Below, piece after piece: positions 15,209 through 25,900 of a stretch of DNA of 33,798 nucleotides. The notes beneath the pieces are model-generated. The model saw only the letters and a list, made by a program, of their open reading frames with translations, ran no database searches and was not told the DNA's origin. Location: positions 1 to 33,798 of the forward strand of contig JABXHO010000037.1 in NCBI GenBank assembly GCA_013373595.1. The letters run 5' to 3'. How positions within the stretch are numbered: position 1 is the stretch's first letter; each line of letters opens with the position of its first letter. This stretch comes from Flavobacteriales bacterium. GTDB lineage: Bacteria > Bacteroidota > Bacteroidia > Flavobacteriales_D > Crocinitomicaceae. Both the position numbers and the translations under genes were made by a program.

Positions 15209-16414
15209 ATGAAGAAACTTGCATTTCTCGCACTCGCCGCACTTGTTGTGTCTTGCTCAAGCGAAACTACCGAAAATACGAATACATCAAAAGAAACAAC
15301 TCCTTTTACTTCCGACTCAACAGAAGTTGTAGAAGTGAAAGAACCGACTTATCCAGAGGATAAAAAGTTTGATGATTTTGCGAATTACATTGCAGGCGTA
15401 TCGGGAACTGAGGATTCTTACCTGAAAGATTTGGAGTCGACACCTACTTGGAAGAGCTACCAAACTGCAATGGACGGAGTTTGGAAAACAACCAATGAGA
15501 AGCTGCCAATTATGAAAGATTGGTCAAATGCTGAAGTAAATCAGGGAGAAGGAACGTTATTTTACCCATTTTCGGGACCAGATTTTTTACATGCAGATGT
15601 TTTTTTCCCTGAGCATGAAAATATCGTGATGATCGCTTTGGAGCCGATTGGTACGTTTCCTGACATGAAGAAGAAGTCGGAATCGGGGAAAGACGTGACC
15701 TACCTCAATGGTGTGCGTAATTCCTTGAACATGATTCTTGGAAAAAGTTTCTTCCGTACAATCGCGATGGCGGAGGATTTCAAAGGAGAAGTGGATGGAA
15801 ACTTGCCCGTATTGATGCAATTCATGAAACGTACAAACCATAAAGTGTTGTACCAAGAGCCTGTCGCTTTGAATCCTGATGGAACGTTGACAACCAACAT
15901 GGATAATTTGTCGGATTCCACCTATATCGGGAATCGTTATTATTTCAAACGAGAAGGTTCAAATAAGGTGAGAACGTTGACGTACTTCGCGGTAAACCTT
16001 CAGAATATGCCCTATGTGAGTCGCGGAGGATTGGTTGCAAAAGGTTTGGAAACGCGAACAGATTTGGTAAACTACTTCAACAATTTGGACATTAAATCGA
16101 CTTACTTGAAATCGGCTTCGTACCTGATGCACCGACCTACATTTAGCATCATTCGTAACATCATTCTAAATAATTCGGAGTTTGTGTTGCAAGATGATTC
16201 TGGTATTCCGATTCAATACTTTGATGACGATAAGTGGGATTTGACATTCTACGGAAATTACAAATTTCCCATTTCATTATTTGCTGAACGTCACCAACCA
16301 GATTTAGCGGAAGTATATGCCAATGGAGGTGAAAATGTGAAACCTTTGCCTTTCGGAATTGGTTATCAGTACCACAAAGGAACATCGAATTTGATGAAAG
16401 CGGTGAAGAAGTAG
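15209..16414 (+). CDS. Lipoprotein of unknown function
   Basis: A 401-aa protein with a lipoprotein signal (MKKLAFLALAALVVSC, lipid-modified Cys16, then SS) and a Ser/Thr/Glu-rich tether of about 45 residues. The globular part contains YPFSGPDFLHADVFFP, IALEPIGTFPDM and LSFF-type blocks that I associate with uncharacterised Bacteroidota proteins but cannot name. No catalytic triad or metal motif is evident. The upstream promoter fits a start at 15209, not at the earlier ATG 15188. It converges with the lipoprotein hydrolase gene at a 13-nt gap. Probably located on the periplasmic face or outer membrane. Function unknown. Confidence 0.7.
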   Translation: MKKLAFLALAALVVSCSSETTENTNTSKETTPFTSDSTEVVEVKEPTYPEDKKFDDFANYIAGVSGTEDSYLKDLESTPTWKSYQTAMDGVWKTTNEKLPIMKDWSNAEVNQGEGTLFYPFSGPDFLHADVFFPEHENIVMIALEPIGTFPDMKKKSESGKDVTYLNGVRNSLNMILGKSFFRTIAMAEDFKGEVDGNLPVLMQFMKRTNHKVLYQEPVALNPDGTLTTNMDNLSDSTYIGNRYYFKREGSNKVRTLTYFAVNLQNMPYVSRGGLVAKGLETRTDLVNYFNNLDIKSTYLKSASYLMHRPTFSIIRNIILNNSEFVLQDDSGIPIQYFDDDKWDLTFYGNYKFPISLFAERHQPDLAEVYANGGENVKPLPFGIGYQYHKGTSNLMKAVKK

Positions 16415-16427
16415 TTTCAACCTTTTT

Positions 16428-17327
16428 TTATCGCTCGAAAAAGTCCAAAACCGCATCTACTTCAGAATCCCAATAGTCATACGTGTGACCTGCAGTTGAA
16501 TCCACATGGAATTCGGATCGTGTATTGCCAATGTTAAGCAATGCTTCGTACAGCTGTTGAGAATAAGCAATGGGAACAATTTGATCTTGTTCACCATGTC
16601 CAATGTATACGGGAATGGTTAATTCTTGGATGGATGTAATGGCATTGTCATTGTTCAGCCAACGATCAGTATGTTCAGCGAAGCTTCCGTAATATCCGTT
16701 GTAGAGCTTGTCTTTCGTGTAGCGAGTTTGATCAAAATCGCCAGAAAGTGCTCCGCAAGCTGCGAATAGTTCGGGTAAATCCAATGCAAGAAGCACTGCT
16801 CCTCGTGCGCCTGTCGAGAGTCCCATAACGAAGTTATTCTGAGATGGATCCAATAGTTGGAATTCCGTTTGAAGTTTTGGAATCATGACTTCTTTCATCC
16901 AGGCGCGCGTCGGATATTTTAACCAGTCTTTTCGCGTTTCGGGAAATACGCTGTCGCAATAAATACTTTTTCCCATTTCAGGTAAAATGACAGCGTAGCC
17001 TTTTGAAAGTGCTTTTTCGCACAAGGTTGTTTTCTCGCACCAATCTGAGTTCGGATAATTCCAACCAGGTAGGGCGATGATTGTTCCTTTGAACGCAGCA
17101 TTTTTTGGAAATTGGATGAGCACCTCAATTGCCTGTTGATTGAAATCATAATAAACAGTGGTGTCCGAGGTAAGCGTTGGTTGCGCTACGGTGACTACTT
17201 CGTCTTGCTCTTCCATTTCTGAAGATGAGACAACGTGTTTGTGAACAGGTTCGTTTTCCGTTGTGCACGCTGATGTTAGGAGAAAGGCTCCAAGTGCGAG
17301 TAATGTTGGTAGAAAGGTTCGAATCAT
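16428..17327 (-). CDS. Lipoprotein alpha/beta-hydrolase (esterase-like)
   Basis: A 299-aa lipoprotein (lipobox LTSAC, Cys21). After a linker to about residue 55 it carries an alpha/beta-hydrolase domain: oxyanion-hole strand ALPGWN (85-90), nucleophile elbow GLSTG with S171, acid D249 in GEQDQIVP, and histidine H281 in AGHTYDYW, in canonical order and spacing. It also resembles esterase-D/dienelactone-hydrolase enzymes (MGLSTGARGA). It is probably periplasmic and hydrolyses an ester or peptide-like bond of unknown substrate. A promoter-like TTG-N18-TAGTTTTA (17332-17360) lies directly upstream and overlaps the tail of the preceding gene's terminator. Confidence 0.8.
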   Translation of the reverse strand: MIRTFLPTLLALGAFLLTSACTTENEPVHKHVVSSSEMEEQDEVVTVAQPTLTSDTTVYYDFNQQAIEVLIQFPKNAAFKGTIIALPGWNYPNSDWCEKTTLCEKALSKGYAVILPEMGKSIYCDSVFPETRKDWLKYPTRAWMKEVMIPKLQTEFQLLDPSQNNFVMGLSTGARGAVLLALDLPELFAACGALSGDFDQTRYTKDKLYNGYYGSFAEHTDRWLNNDNAITSIQELTIPVYIGHGEQDQIVPIAYSQQLYEALLNIGNTRSEFHVDSTAGHTYDYWDSEVDAVLDFFER

Positions 17328-17354
17328 ATCGTAAAACTAATCATTCATCTGTGC

Positions 17355-17389
17355 AAACAAAAATGCCTTCATCAAAGGATGAAGGCATT
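17355..17389 (-). terminator. Terminator of the thioredoxin-fold/T9SS gene
   Basis: A perfect 12-bp stem, AATGCCTTCATC (17362-17373) with GATGAAGGCATT (17378-17389), has a 4-nt loop. Read on the minus strand it is followed by a T-rich tail (TTTTTGTTTG). It lies 31 nt beyond the stop of the gene at 17421. Confidence 0.9.
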
Positions 17390-17420
17390 AAACCAATTAA
17401 ACCAAACGTGAATCACATTT

Positions 17421-18245
17421 TTATTTTGAGAGTTGGACTTTTGCAATGGTGTGCGCTTGTCCGTTGGAGATTTTCACGATGTATTGTCCATCATTCAAAT
17501 CAGCAAGATTTAAGTCGAGAGTATTTGTACCAGAAGTTGCTACTTCGTTTGTTGTGTATACAACTTGACCAACAAGGTTCGATACTTCAATTGTAACATC
17601 GGAAGAAACAGTATTATTGAATCTTACTGAAACATTTCCATTAGAAGGGTTCGGGAAGATTTGTGCATCTGTCAACGTTAACTCTTCAGTAGATGCTGCT
17701 GCACATGCTGTTGGTGTTGGTGAGAATCCAGCTGTTGTGAATGCGCTTTCGAAATCGGCAACAGAGCTGATTGGCCAGATATCACCGTTTTTCATTTCCA
17801 TGTTCGGATCGATCAAGCAGAAAGTTGGGTACGCTGCTGGACTGAATGCTGTGTTTACCGATCCTGATCCACCATCTCCGCTGACAGCAGGAGCGTGTGA
17901 AAATGTTCCGCCGTGCTGTGTTTCGAATGATTCAACATAAGCGTCGTTATCTTGACCTGTGTTGATGCTGATGCAAACGAGGTCGGCTGAGTTACATCCA
18001 TATTTTTCATGAAGTTCATTGAAGATAGGAGCTGTTCCTTGACAAGGTACACAATCCACGAAGAAGAAGTCCAGAACAACCCATTTTCCAGCGTTGGTAT
18101 AGTCGCTCAATGTGTGAGTGTGTCCATCGATATCAGTTACAGTGAAATCGGCTACCGTTTGTCCAACGGTGTACCCTTGAATTTGTGCATTAAGTCCAAA
18201 AACGGCAGTACATGCAATGAAAGTGGAAAGTAAAAGTTTTTTCAT
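17421..18245 (-). CDS. Secreted thioredoxin/TlpA-like protein with T9SS tail
   Basis: A 274-aa protein: signal peptide (1-20, ending LNAQ), AhpC/TlpA-type redoxin domain (about 24-180) with the active-site pair C65-V-P-C68 in FFVDCVPCQGTAP, and a T9SS type A sorting domain (about 191-274: IFPNPSNGNVSV, VSNLVGQVVY, LADLNDGQYIVKI). It should therefore work as a thiol-disulfide protein outside the cell or on its surface. I start at 18245, where the signal peptide begins; the upstream ATG (18308) would add 21 unlikely residues and run through the promoter. The conserved cis-Pro region is hard to place (SPAAYPTFCLID is a candidate). It ends with a good terminator. Confidence 0.85.
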   Translation of the reverse strand: MKKLLLSTFIACTAVFGLNAQIQGYTVGQTVADFTVTDIDGHTHTLSDYTNAGKWVVLDFFFVDCVPCQGTAPIFNELHEKYGCNSADLVCISINTGQDNDAYVESFETQHGGTFSHAPAVSGDGGSGSVNTAFSPAAYPTFCLIDPNMEMKNGDIWPISSVADFESAFTTAGFSPTPTACAAASTEELTLTDAQIFPNPSNGNVSVRFNNTVSSDVTIEVSNLVGQVVYTTNEVATSGTNTLDLNLADLNDGQYIVKISNGQAHTIAKVQLSK

Positions 18246-18273
18246 CTCTATAATTTTAGCGTTAGTTATGAGG

Positions 18274-18302
18274 CGAATGTAAGTTTTATTTAATTGTTTC
18301 AA
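18274..18302 (-). promoter_or_regulatory. Promoter of the thioredoxin-fold/T9SS gene
   Basis: On the minus strand TTG (18300-18302) is followed after 18 nt by TACATTCG (18274-18281), one mismatch from TAnnTTTG. The ATG is 29 nt downstream of the box. Confidence 0.5.
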
Positions 18303-18361
18303 AATCAAAAAGAAAGGACTTACTTGGAATGCTAAAAGGGTTTAGCTAGTTGCTGGAAAAC

Positions 18362-18402
18362 AAAAAGTCCCTCCTTCCCGATATCTATCGGGAGGGAAGG
18401 AC
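18362..18402 (-). terminator. Terminator of the thrS-infC-rpmI-rplT operon
   Basis: A 16-bp imperfect stem (18367-18402) is centred on CCCGAT-ATCT-ATCGGG; read on the minus strand it is followed by TTTTTG. It lies 25 nt beyond the rplT stop. A CCGAT-N4-ATCGG core also occurs at 19141-19154 inside the operon. Confidence 0.85.
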
Positions 18403-18426
18403 CTTCAAATTATAGCGATGTGTTAA

Positions 18427-18774
18427 TTACTTCTTCACTGCCTCAACAACTGCTTTGAAAGCATCTGGGTGATTCATGGCCAAATCCGCAAGAACTTTAC
18501 GGTTTAGTTCCATATCACTTTTGTTGATGAGTCCCATGAATTGAGAGTAGCTCATTCCATGCTGACGTGCACCTGCGTTGATACGTGTGATCCACAAAGC
18601 GCGGAAGTTTCTTTTCTTTTGTTTACGTCCTTCGTAAGCATATTGCCATCCTTTTTCAACGGCATTTTTTGCTACTGTCCAAACGTTTTTTCGTCTACCG
18701 TAGTAGCCTTTTGCATGCTTCATTACGCTCTTACGACGCGCTCTTGAAGCTACATGATTTACTGATCTTGGCAT
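18427..18774 (-). CDS. rplT: 50S ribosomal protein L20
   Basis: A 115-aa protein, the usual length for L20. The basic N-terminal helix ([29 protein letters not shown]) and the C-terminal [25 protein letters not shown] are diagnostic. L20 binds 23S rRNA early in 50S assembly and in several bacteria represses its own operon by binding leader RNA. It is the last gene of the thrS-infC-rpmI-rplT operon and is preceded by an unusually long (114 nt) spacer with a stable hairpin. Confidence 0.98.
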   Translation of the reverse strand: MPRSVNHVASRARRKSVMKHAKGYYGRRKNVWTVAKNAVEKGWQYAYEGRKQKKRNFRALWITRINAGARQHGMSYSQFMGLINKSDMELNRKVLADLAMNHPDAFKAVVEAVKK

Positions 18775-18861
18775 AATAATTTGTTTTTTGACAAGGAGTG
18801 CGTTGCTTTTGCTCGAAGGCTCAAACGGCTTGGTTACTCATTATCGGGTTAACTCTAACCT

Positions 18862-18901
18862 GTGTATGCATTCGTTACCATTAACGAATTACTTCATACA
18901 C
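18862..18901 (-). other. Hairpin between rpmI and rplT
   Basis: A perfect inner stem TTCGTTA/TAACGAA (loop 4 nt) is flanked by an outer GTGTAT/ATACAC that includes the last codons of rpmI. It has no T run, so it is not an intrinsic terminator. Position and family precedent allow an L20-binding or RNA-processing site, but this is inference. Confidence 0.4.
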
Positions 18902-19086
18902 AATTGTTGCTTAATGTTCGCCTCATCTGATTTGTGTACCAAACCAGCTTGAGTCAAGTTACGCTTTTGCTTCTTAGTCTTCTTTGTCAAGATGTGACTT
19001 TTAAAAGCGTGCTTTCTTTTGATTTTACCGCTTCCAGTTACTGTGAATCGCTTCTTAGCACTGGATTTAGTTTTCATTTTTGGCAT
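18889..19086 (-). CDS. rpmI: 50S ribosomal protein L35
   Basis: A 65-aa, very basic protein matching L35 ([21 protein letters not shown], then [22 protein letters not shown]). It is a structural component of the 50S subunit. It sits in the standard place between infC and rplT, 78 nt after infC. Confidence 0.98.
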   Translation of the reverse strand: MPKMKTKSSAKKRFTVTGSGKIKRKHAFKSHILTKKTKKQKRNLTQAGLVHKSDEANIKQQLCMK

Positions 19087-19164
19087 CTCTCTTTGTTTTT
19101 AGTTACCGCTATAATTGCTTTTAATATCTCTGGTCGTTTTCCGATAGCGATCGGAGCGACACTT

Positions 19165-19716
19165 TTACTTTTTCTTAGAGTTGATCATCATCGTCATGCG
19201 TTTCCCTTCCAACTTCGGCATTTGCTCAACAATTCCGTACTCTTCCAGTTCTTGTGCAAGACGCAACAATAAAATCTCTCCACGATCCTTAAAAACGATG
19301 GTTCTTCCGCGGAAGAAAACATACGCTTTCAATTTACTTCCTTCTTTTAGGAACTTCTTAGCGTGTTCCAATTTGAAGTTGAAATCGTGATCGTCTGTGT
19401 TGGGACCAAAACGAATCTCTTTGATCACCACTTTACTTTGTTTGGCTTTGAGTTCTTTTTCGCGTTTCTTTTGATTGTAGAGGAACTTACGGTAATCCAT
19501 AATCTTACAAACGGGAGGAACGGCCTTTGGCGAAATTTCTACCAAGTCCAACTCTTGCTCCTCTGCAAGTTTCATCGCTTCACGAACCGACATAATTTGC
19601 GGCTCTGATCCTTCCATTACAAGACGGATTTTATCAGCGTGGATTTTTTCGTTAATACGGTGCTTCGCAGTATCTTCTCTACGAACAAATTTTTTCTTAT
19701 TACGAGGTCTTCTCAT
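19165..19716 (-). CDS. infC: Translation initiation factor IF-3
   Basis: A 183-aa protein. The N-terminal domain contains [15 protein letters not shown] and the linker [26 protein letters not shown], the IF-3 signature. The C-terminal domain has [25 protein letters not shown] and ends in [10 protein letters not shown]-3 binds the 30S subunit, prevents premature 50S joining and checks the start codon. The start here is ATG, not the rare AUU of E. coli. It follows thrS by 8 nt. Confidence 0.98.
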   Translation of the reverse strand: MRRPRNKKKFVRREDTAKHRINEKIHADKIRLVMEGSEPQIMSVREAMKLAEEQELDLVEISPKAVPPVCKIMDYRKFLYNQKKREKELKAKQSKVVIKEIRFGPNTDDHDFNFKLEHAKKFLKEGSKLKAYVFFRGRTIVFKDRGEILLLRLAQELEEYGIVEQMPKLEGKRMTMMINSKKK

Positions 19717-19724
19717 TCAGTTAT

Positions 19725-21671
19725 TTAAACATTAACAGCCAATTCGATGTCGATCGCCTTTTTCACAAGATCGGCAAAATTTTCAATACTCATCGATCCG
19801 AGGTCTCCATTTTCTCCTCTTTGTCGAACTGAAACAGTGTTGTTACTAGCTTCTTGCTCTCCGATGATGAGCATAAATGGAATTTTATTCAACTCCGATT
19901 CACGTATCTTCTTACCTACCTTTTCGTTACGATCGTCAACGAATCCGCGAATATCGTAATTATTTAGTAATTGTAAAAGTTTTTGAGCGTAATCGTTGTA
20001 TTTATCACTGATTGGTAAAATCGCAACCTGATCGGTTGTTAACCAAAGTGGGAAGTCACCAGCACAGTGCTCAAGCAGTACAGCCACGAAGCGTTCCATC
20101 GATCCAAACGGTGCGCGGTGAATCATCACTGGGCGGTGTTTTTGGTTGTCCGATCCCGTATATTCCAGTTCAAATCGCTCTGGAAGGTTGTAATCTACTT
20201 GAATCGTTCCAAGCTGCCACTCTCTTCCCAAGGCATCTTCTACCATGAAGTCAAGCTTTGGTCCGTAGAAGGCGGCTTCTCCATATTCCACTACCGTAGG
20301 TAGGTTTTTCTCAGCAGAGGCTTCAATGATCGCTTGTTCTGCTTTGTCCCAATTCGCGTCTTCTCCGATGTATTTATCTGGATTGTTTGGATCTCTCAAT
20401 GAAATCTGCGCCTTGAAATTCTGGAAGTCAAGTGTTTTGAAGATGTACAATACAAGGTCAATTACCTTTTTGAATTCATCTTTCACTTGCTCTTGTGTAC
20501 AGAAAATGTGGGCATCATCTTGCGTAAATCCACGTACACGCGTCAATCCGTGAAGCTCACCTGATTGCTCGTAACGGTATACTGTTCCGAACTCTGCAAA
20601 GCGAACGGGAAGTTCTTTGTACGAACGAGGGCGCGATTTGAAAATCTCACAGTGGTGTGGACAGTTCATCGGCTTCAACAAGAATTCTTCTCCTTCATCT
20701 GGAGTCAAAATGGGTTGGAACGAATCCGCACCATATTTCGCGTAGTGTCCAGAGCAAACGTACAATTCCTTACTTCCGATATGTGGAGTAATAACTTGGT
20801 CGTATCCGCCTGCTTTTTGAGCTTTCTTCAAGAAATTCTCCAGTCGCTCACGCAATGCAGCTCCTTTCGGTAACCACAAAGGAAGACCTTGTCCCACAGT
20901 TTGAGAGAAAGTGAATAAGTCCAATTCTTTCCCCAATTTACGGTGATCACGCGCCTTTGCCAACTCCAATTTTTCCAAATAATCAGTCAACTCAGCGGCT
21001 TTCGGGAAGGTAATTCCGTAGATACGTGTCAATTGTTTGTTCTTCTCATCTCCACGCCAGTAGGCACCCGCAATGGATGTCAATTTGATCGCTTTGATCA
21101 TTCCTGTGTGCGGAATATGTGGTCCGCGACACAAGTCTGTGAATCCTCCTTGGGTGTAGAATGTGATGTTTCCATCTTCTAAATCTTCGAGCAATTCCAA
21201 CTTGTATGGGTCCTCTTTTTCTTGGAAATAGGCAATGGCTTCCGCTTTCGGAACTTCTTTGCGAATGAACACATTTTTTTGCTTCGCGAGTTCCTTCATT
21301 TTTTGCTCGATCTTTTCAAGATCTTTCTCAGTAATCGAGTAATCCATGAAGTCTACATCGTAGTAAAATCCATTTTTTACGGGAGGTCCAATTGCCAACT
21401 TTACGCCAGGATAATAGAACTCAATCGCTTCAGCCATGAGGTGAGCAGAGGAGTGCCACATCGTTGATTTCCCATCTTTATCGTTCCAGGTGAGTAATTG
21501 CAAGGTGGCATTTTCGTTAATTGGAAGACCTGCGTCTACCACATTTCCATTCACCTTTGCGGCAAGTACATTTCGGGCAAGACCTTCAGAGATGCTCTTC
21601 GCAATATCCATTGCTGAAGTGCCCTTTTCAACTTCTCTCACCGAACCATCTGGGAGCGTAATATTAATCAT
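19725..21671 (-). CDS. thrS: Threonyl-tRNA synthetase
   Basis: A 648-aa class II synthetase of full length. The TGS domain is at 1-60. The editing domain carries H73-x3-H77 and the [10 protein letters not shown] motif that clear Ser-tRNA(Thr). The catalytic domain shows motif 2 ([22 protein letters not shown]-like, reading [13 protein letters not shown]) and the zinc ligand C337 in MNCPHHC. The anticodon-binding domain closes the protein. It attaches threonine to tRNA(Thr). It is first of a four-gene operon with translation genes, with a strong promoter 17-50 nt upstream. Confidence 0.98.
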   Translation of the reverse strand: MINITLPDGSVREVEKGTSAMDIAKSISEGLARNVLAAKVNGNVVDAGLPINENATLQLLTWNDKDGKSTMWHSSAHLMAEAIEFYYPGVKLAIGPPVKNGFYYDVDFMDYSITEKDLEKIEQKMKELAKQKNVFIRKEVPKAEAIAYFQEKEDPYKLELLEDLEDGNITFYTQGGFTDLCRGPHIPHTGMIKAIKLTSIAGAYWRGDEKNKQLTRIYGITFPKAAELTDYLEKLELAKARDHRKLGKELDLFTFSQTVGQGLPLWLPKGAALRERLENFLKKAQKAGGYDQVITPHIGSKELYVCSGHYAKYGADSFQPILTPDEGEEFLLKPMNCPHHCEIFKSRPRSYKELPVRFAEFGTVYRYEQSGELHGLTRVRGFTQDDAHIFCTQEQVKDEFKKVIDLVLYIFKTLDFQNFKAQISLRDPNNPDKYIGEDANWDKAEQAIIEASAEKNLPTVVEYGEAAFYGPKLDFMVEDALGREWQLGTIQVDYNLPERFELEYTGSDNQKHRPVMIHRAPFGSMERFVAVLLEHCAGDFPLWLTTDQVAILPISDKYNDYAQKLLQLLNNYDIRGFVDDRNEKVGKKIRESELNKIPFMLIIGEQEASNNTVSVRQRGENGDLGSMSIENFADLVKKAIDIELAVNV

Positions 21672-21693
21672 AGTTGTTCTTTCAATGAAGTGG

Positions 21694-21721
21694 CAAAGAT
21701 AGTGAAAGATAGGAGATTCAA
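21694..21721 (-). promoter_or_regulatory. Promoter of the thrS operon
   Basis: On the minus strand TTG (21719-21721), a 17-nt spacer and TATCTTTG (21694-21701) match the Bacteroidota promoter consensus exactly. The ATG at 21671 lies 22 nt beyond the box, leaving a short leader with no room for a T-box or thrS-type operator. Confidence 0.75.
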
Positions 21722-21757
21722 GCGAATGAAATTCGACGAATTTTCGGGTGATTACCG

Positions 21758-22390
21758 CTATTTTTTTGAAGCGAGTAGCACAAGATGCGTGTCACTTTCA
21801 CCTGTGGGTAGAGGATAATCAATTCGAATGGTTTCCAAATGCTGTAAACCGTGTTGCTTGAATAGTTGGAGGATGTCTTGTTCGAGATAATAGAATACGC
21901 TCATTTTGTGTCCAGTACTTCCTGTTTGAGTATAGGATTGATCGTACGCTTTCTCTATGCAACTTAGGTAGATAATGCCCTTGGCGTTGAGTAGTTTCGA
22001 AGCTGATTCAATGAACTGGTTCAAATCATTCTTGGTCAAATAGGGAATGCAAAAGCCAGAAAAAATGGCATCAAATTGCTGGTTCAGGGTATGGATTTCT
22101 CGTGCATCCAATACTTGAAAGTGCACATCTGAAACGTGCTTTTGGGCTTCTTCAATCATTTCAGAGGCGACATCCGTGGCTAAAATTGAAGCTTCAGGAA
22201 GTCGATTTTTGAGCCAACGCGTTGCTGTTCCAGGACCGCATCCAATTTCTAACAGGGAAGATGTCGGTTGAAGCTTTGATGCAAAGGCTTCGTAAGAATC
22301 ATCATAGAGACGTATGTCCTTGAATTTTTCATGGTAAATGCTAGACAAATGCTTCCATGTTTCTATCGTGTTTTGGTAGCGATCATCCAT
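21758..22390 (-). CDS. Class I SAM-dependent methyltransferase
   Basis: A 210-aa cytoplasmic protein with the SAM-binding motif [16 protein letters not shown] (about 46-60), the acidic end of strand 2 ([14 protein letters not shown]) and a motif IV-like [13 protein letters not shown]. It resembles small-molecule methyltransferases of the Methyltransf_11/25 type; the substrate is not recognisable. It overlaps the end of the GNAT gene by 8 nt, so the two are probably co-translated. Confidence 0.85.
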   Translation of the reverse strand: MDDRYQNTIETWKHLSSIYHEKFKDIRLYDDSYEAFASKLQPTSSLLEIGCGPGTATRWLKNRLPEASILATDVASEMIEEAQKHVSDVHFQVLDAREIHTLNQQFDAIFSGFCIPYLTKNDLNQFIESASKLLNAKGIIYLSCIEKAYDQSYTQTGSTGHKMSVFYYLEQDILQLFKQHGLQHLETIRIDYPLPTGESDTHLVLLASKK

Positions 22391-22955
22391 TGCCTTTCTT
22401 ATTTAGCCATGTTTCTCTTTGTATCGAAAAGATGTTTAATGGAGCATTCTTCTCATCGAGAATGGTCTTTTCCAAGATCATTCCGTTTTTGCGTGCTACT
22501 TTCTCTGAACCAATATTTCTCGGATCGACTTGAGAGATTAAGTTATCCGAAAACTCATTTTCAAAGGCATAATTCAAACAGGCATTCGCCGCTTCAAATG
22601 CATATCCTTTTCGCCAGAACTCAGGAAGAATAGAGTAGCTGACTTCCAATCTATCTTCCCCTTCAATGGTTTGAATGAGTAATCCAGATTGTCCAATGAG
22701 TCGATTTGATTTTTTGTTGATGAGTACGTTCATGCTGCCGAGTTGCTTTTCGTACCGGTCCATCGTTTTGTCGAACCAAAATTGTGTAAGCTCTTTCTTG
22801 CTGAGTTTTGGGTCCATTCCAAGAAACAGGGCAACATCGTCTGAAATGAAGAGAGCCTGCCAATCGTCGAAATCATCCCACGACAATTTTCGGAATCGCA
22901 ATCGTTCCGTTTCGAAATTTTCGAGAAAATAGTTGTTGTGCTGTTCGGGGTTCAT
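22383..22955 (-). CDS. GNAT N-acetyltransferase (RimJ/RimL-like)
   Basis: A 190-aa GNAT-fold protein. It begins with TERLRFRKLSWDDFDDW, typical of the RimJ/RimL-type (Acetyltransf_3) subgroup. It has the acetyl-CoA-binding motif A in ILPEFWRKGYAFEAANACLNYAF and motif B in PRNIGSEKVARKNGM. It transfers acetyl from acetyl-CoA to an amine; the target (protein N-terminus, small molecule or antibiotic) is unknown. It lies 42 nt downstream of the first WG-repeat gene on the same strand and overlaps the methyltransferase gene. Confidence 0.88.
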   Translation of the reverse strand: MNPEQHNNYFLENFETERLRFRKLSWDDFDDWQALFISDDVALFLGMDPKLSKKELTQFWFDKTMDRYEKQLGSMNVLINKKSNRLIGQSGLLIQTIEGEDRLEVSYSILPEFWRKGYAFEAANACLNYAFENEFSDNLISQVDPRNIGSEKVARKNGMILEKTILDEKNAPLNIFSIQRETWLNKKGNG

Positions 22956-22997
22956 ATTCGAAAGAAACGGATTTTTTCGATGAAATCGGCACTTCTG

Positions 22998-25900
22998 TTA
23001 GTATCCTCTGATCATTTTTTGAGGATAACGGAATACGGGTTTCAATTCGTTAAAATGAAGACTGATCTCAAATCCTCCGTATGAGCTACTGAAGAAAATA
23101 ATTCTTGAGCCGCTAATTAAAAAATTGGATTTTAGTTCTTCTAGTTTGGATTCAATGTCGACACAATTATCCCCGTAGGCTTGAATTTTAGTTGTTTCAC
23201 GGATGAGCAGTTGATGAAGCAGCTCTTTGGATTGAGCATCTGATTTTAAAATATCTGATAGCGTAATCGGAACGAGTTGGTTCTTGACGATTTGGTAGTT
23301 GTACAAGTTCTTGGATGCATAAACGCGCGCATCGAGGTAACTTCCGTAGTACATTGTATTTCGAGTGTAGGTAATTTCAGAATAGAAATATTGGTTGTAG
23401 TAGGTTGGGACGCGTTCAAGGTACTTTTGCGATTTGTTAGCTAGTAATTTGAAGTAGGTTAACTCTCCAGATAAATCGGGATGTTTGGTATCGACAGGAC
23501 AAAATGCCATAGTTTTATTGGCGGTTGAATTGTAGTAGGCTTCCTCAACTAGATGAAAGTTGTTGATCCGTCGATAGAGATCCGCAGGAGTTCCGTTGTA
23601 AATAAGATTGTCTTGTGGATAGGGACGCTTCTTCTTCGAAAAGCTATGTAAATTTAAGGTTTTAACTAAGTCGAACTTTTGAATAAACGCGGCGGAATCG
23701 GTGAGTGGGAGGATGAATTCCAACGAGTCGTTAATGATTCCAATTTTACCATTTAAAAAGACAAATCGGTGGTGTCTACTTTGATCATCCGAAATAGCAT
23801 CGTATCCCTGCGACCATTCGTTTGAATTGGGGGTACGAGCATACCATAAACTGTCGATTCGGGCCAATTCGCCATATTGGGAGATGAAATCATACTTCGC
23901 TTCCATCACGATGTTAAAGTGAGTATCGAAACGACCGTATTTTCCATTCCGACGAAAGATTTTATACGAGGAGTTGTTTGTAGGGGTCGGGAAATCAAAC
24001 GGTTGCTTGTATTTCAAATCACCTTCTGGTGTGTAGAGATACCATTTGGTTTGATCATTCTTTGGTCCTGTTTTCCATTGATGAGTAGGCTGTTTTTCGA
24101 TTTTCTTGGGAGGCGATTGTACGTGTGGTTGCTGCACAGGAATAGGATATTCATCCAGAAAAGTGGAACAATCGTTAACAAAATCATTACTATGATATGA
24201 TCGACGTCGATAAAGCCCAACAGGTTCGCTTGAAATGACATGGGCATTTTGATCAATCACGATCCACTCCAAAAAGTAGCAGTATTTACGGGAGAAATCG
24301 AAGGAGTCTTCGTTGTACAATTCCAGTTTTCCTTGAAAAGAATGATAGAGTTTATCATCTTTTACAATATAGGTGTGCAGAAGTGGATCGTTGTAGGATT
24401 TTCCAATACACTGAGCGTCTTTTTTTACTTCTCGGTGGTTCACGAAAGCTGTTGCATTCATACAATATGGCTTTCCTTCAATGGTGTAGATGTCGGAACT
24501 CTCTTTTCCGCGCCAACCAAAAATGAGATTGTTTTGAATGTAAATGTTGTAGTACTCGAAAGGAATTACGATTTCTCCATCTTTTGCCAGTAGTCCCTTT
24601 CGAGAGTTCGATGCATCGGGTTCATTTGGTAGTGAACAGAGGTAGAAGAAATAAGGATCACTGCCCTTGTGATGATTCTCTAATGAAGCAATGCTAATTT
24701 CTTTATAGTGAATGGGAGCAATTTCATTTCCAAATGCATCTGTAATTCCCAGTAGACCGTCTCGTTCGATGATGACATTGTAGTTTTTTCGCTCGCGATA
24801 ATGATCGAAATCAACGGATTCGATGTGTTCCCAACGATTCAACAAGGTAAGGTCACTGGAATATACATCTAATTGTTCAGTCATTCTTTGATAATATGGA
24901 TCGTGGGGATTTCGATAGATGAATGCCCAATACACTGTTTGATTTCCGATATGTCGACGCTCGATGTGATGGTATTTTTGTTTAATGCGCTTACCAGTTC
25001 GAAAGTTGAAAAGACCGTACAGTTCAAGTCTTTTTTTGTTTTTTTTTGAAGCCTCAACAATGAGATGAGTGATTAATACACTATCAATTTTTTCGGATGA
25101 ATAATTTTGAGTAAACAGCTTACTATAGCGATCAGCTGCAATAGAGTGTTTATATGCTGTTTCGAGATCGATGTAATCTTCTAATTCATATTTCGGTTGA
25201 GAATAGGCGTTGGATTCCCTGAAATCGGGGTAAATCACTCCCCATTTTTTGTTGTCAAAGAAAATGGAATAACCGTGTAAAGGATAAATTTCTTCGTGTT
25301 CGTTGGAGTATGCGCCTGTCTTAATATTGAGTATGTGCATCTTCCGATTTTCCTCTAAGTAGGCAAGTTGAATAGAAGGTAATCCACAGGAGTCTGCAAG
25401 AGTCGAGAAAATAGGAATATATCCCAAATTTGAAGTACGAAGCACCTCCATACCTTCGCTGTTAATTATCGATTTAATGTTCTTCTCTTGATTGTACGAC
25501 ATAATGTACATGTCGGAACTCTCGCAATTCGACTGGTCCCATGTAAGATAAAATTCATCACCCGTCATGGGTTGAATAACTTTCCTGTTTTTTAGATCAT
25601 AAATACTATGTTGACCTTGCTTTTCGAGTGCCACAAATCGATTGGATACCACACGAGAAATACCTTCGCCCTGACGACGCATTTCAGGAAAGTACAGTCG
25701 GTCATAGGCTGGTTGTAGGATTTTTATGAATGAAGTGTCCAACAAACCATACTGTTCATCTTTCTGAAAAATATATCCTGTTGAGTGGGGTACAATAGAA
25801 GAATATCCCTCAAATCGTTTGATCAATTTTCCTTCCAAAGTGAATAGATAAGCTGCTTGATCATCGTTTGCGGTAATCGCGTTGAAGTATACATTGACTT

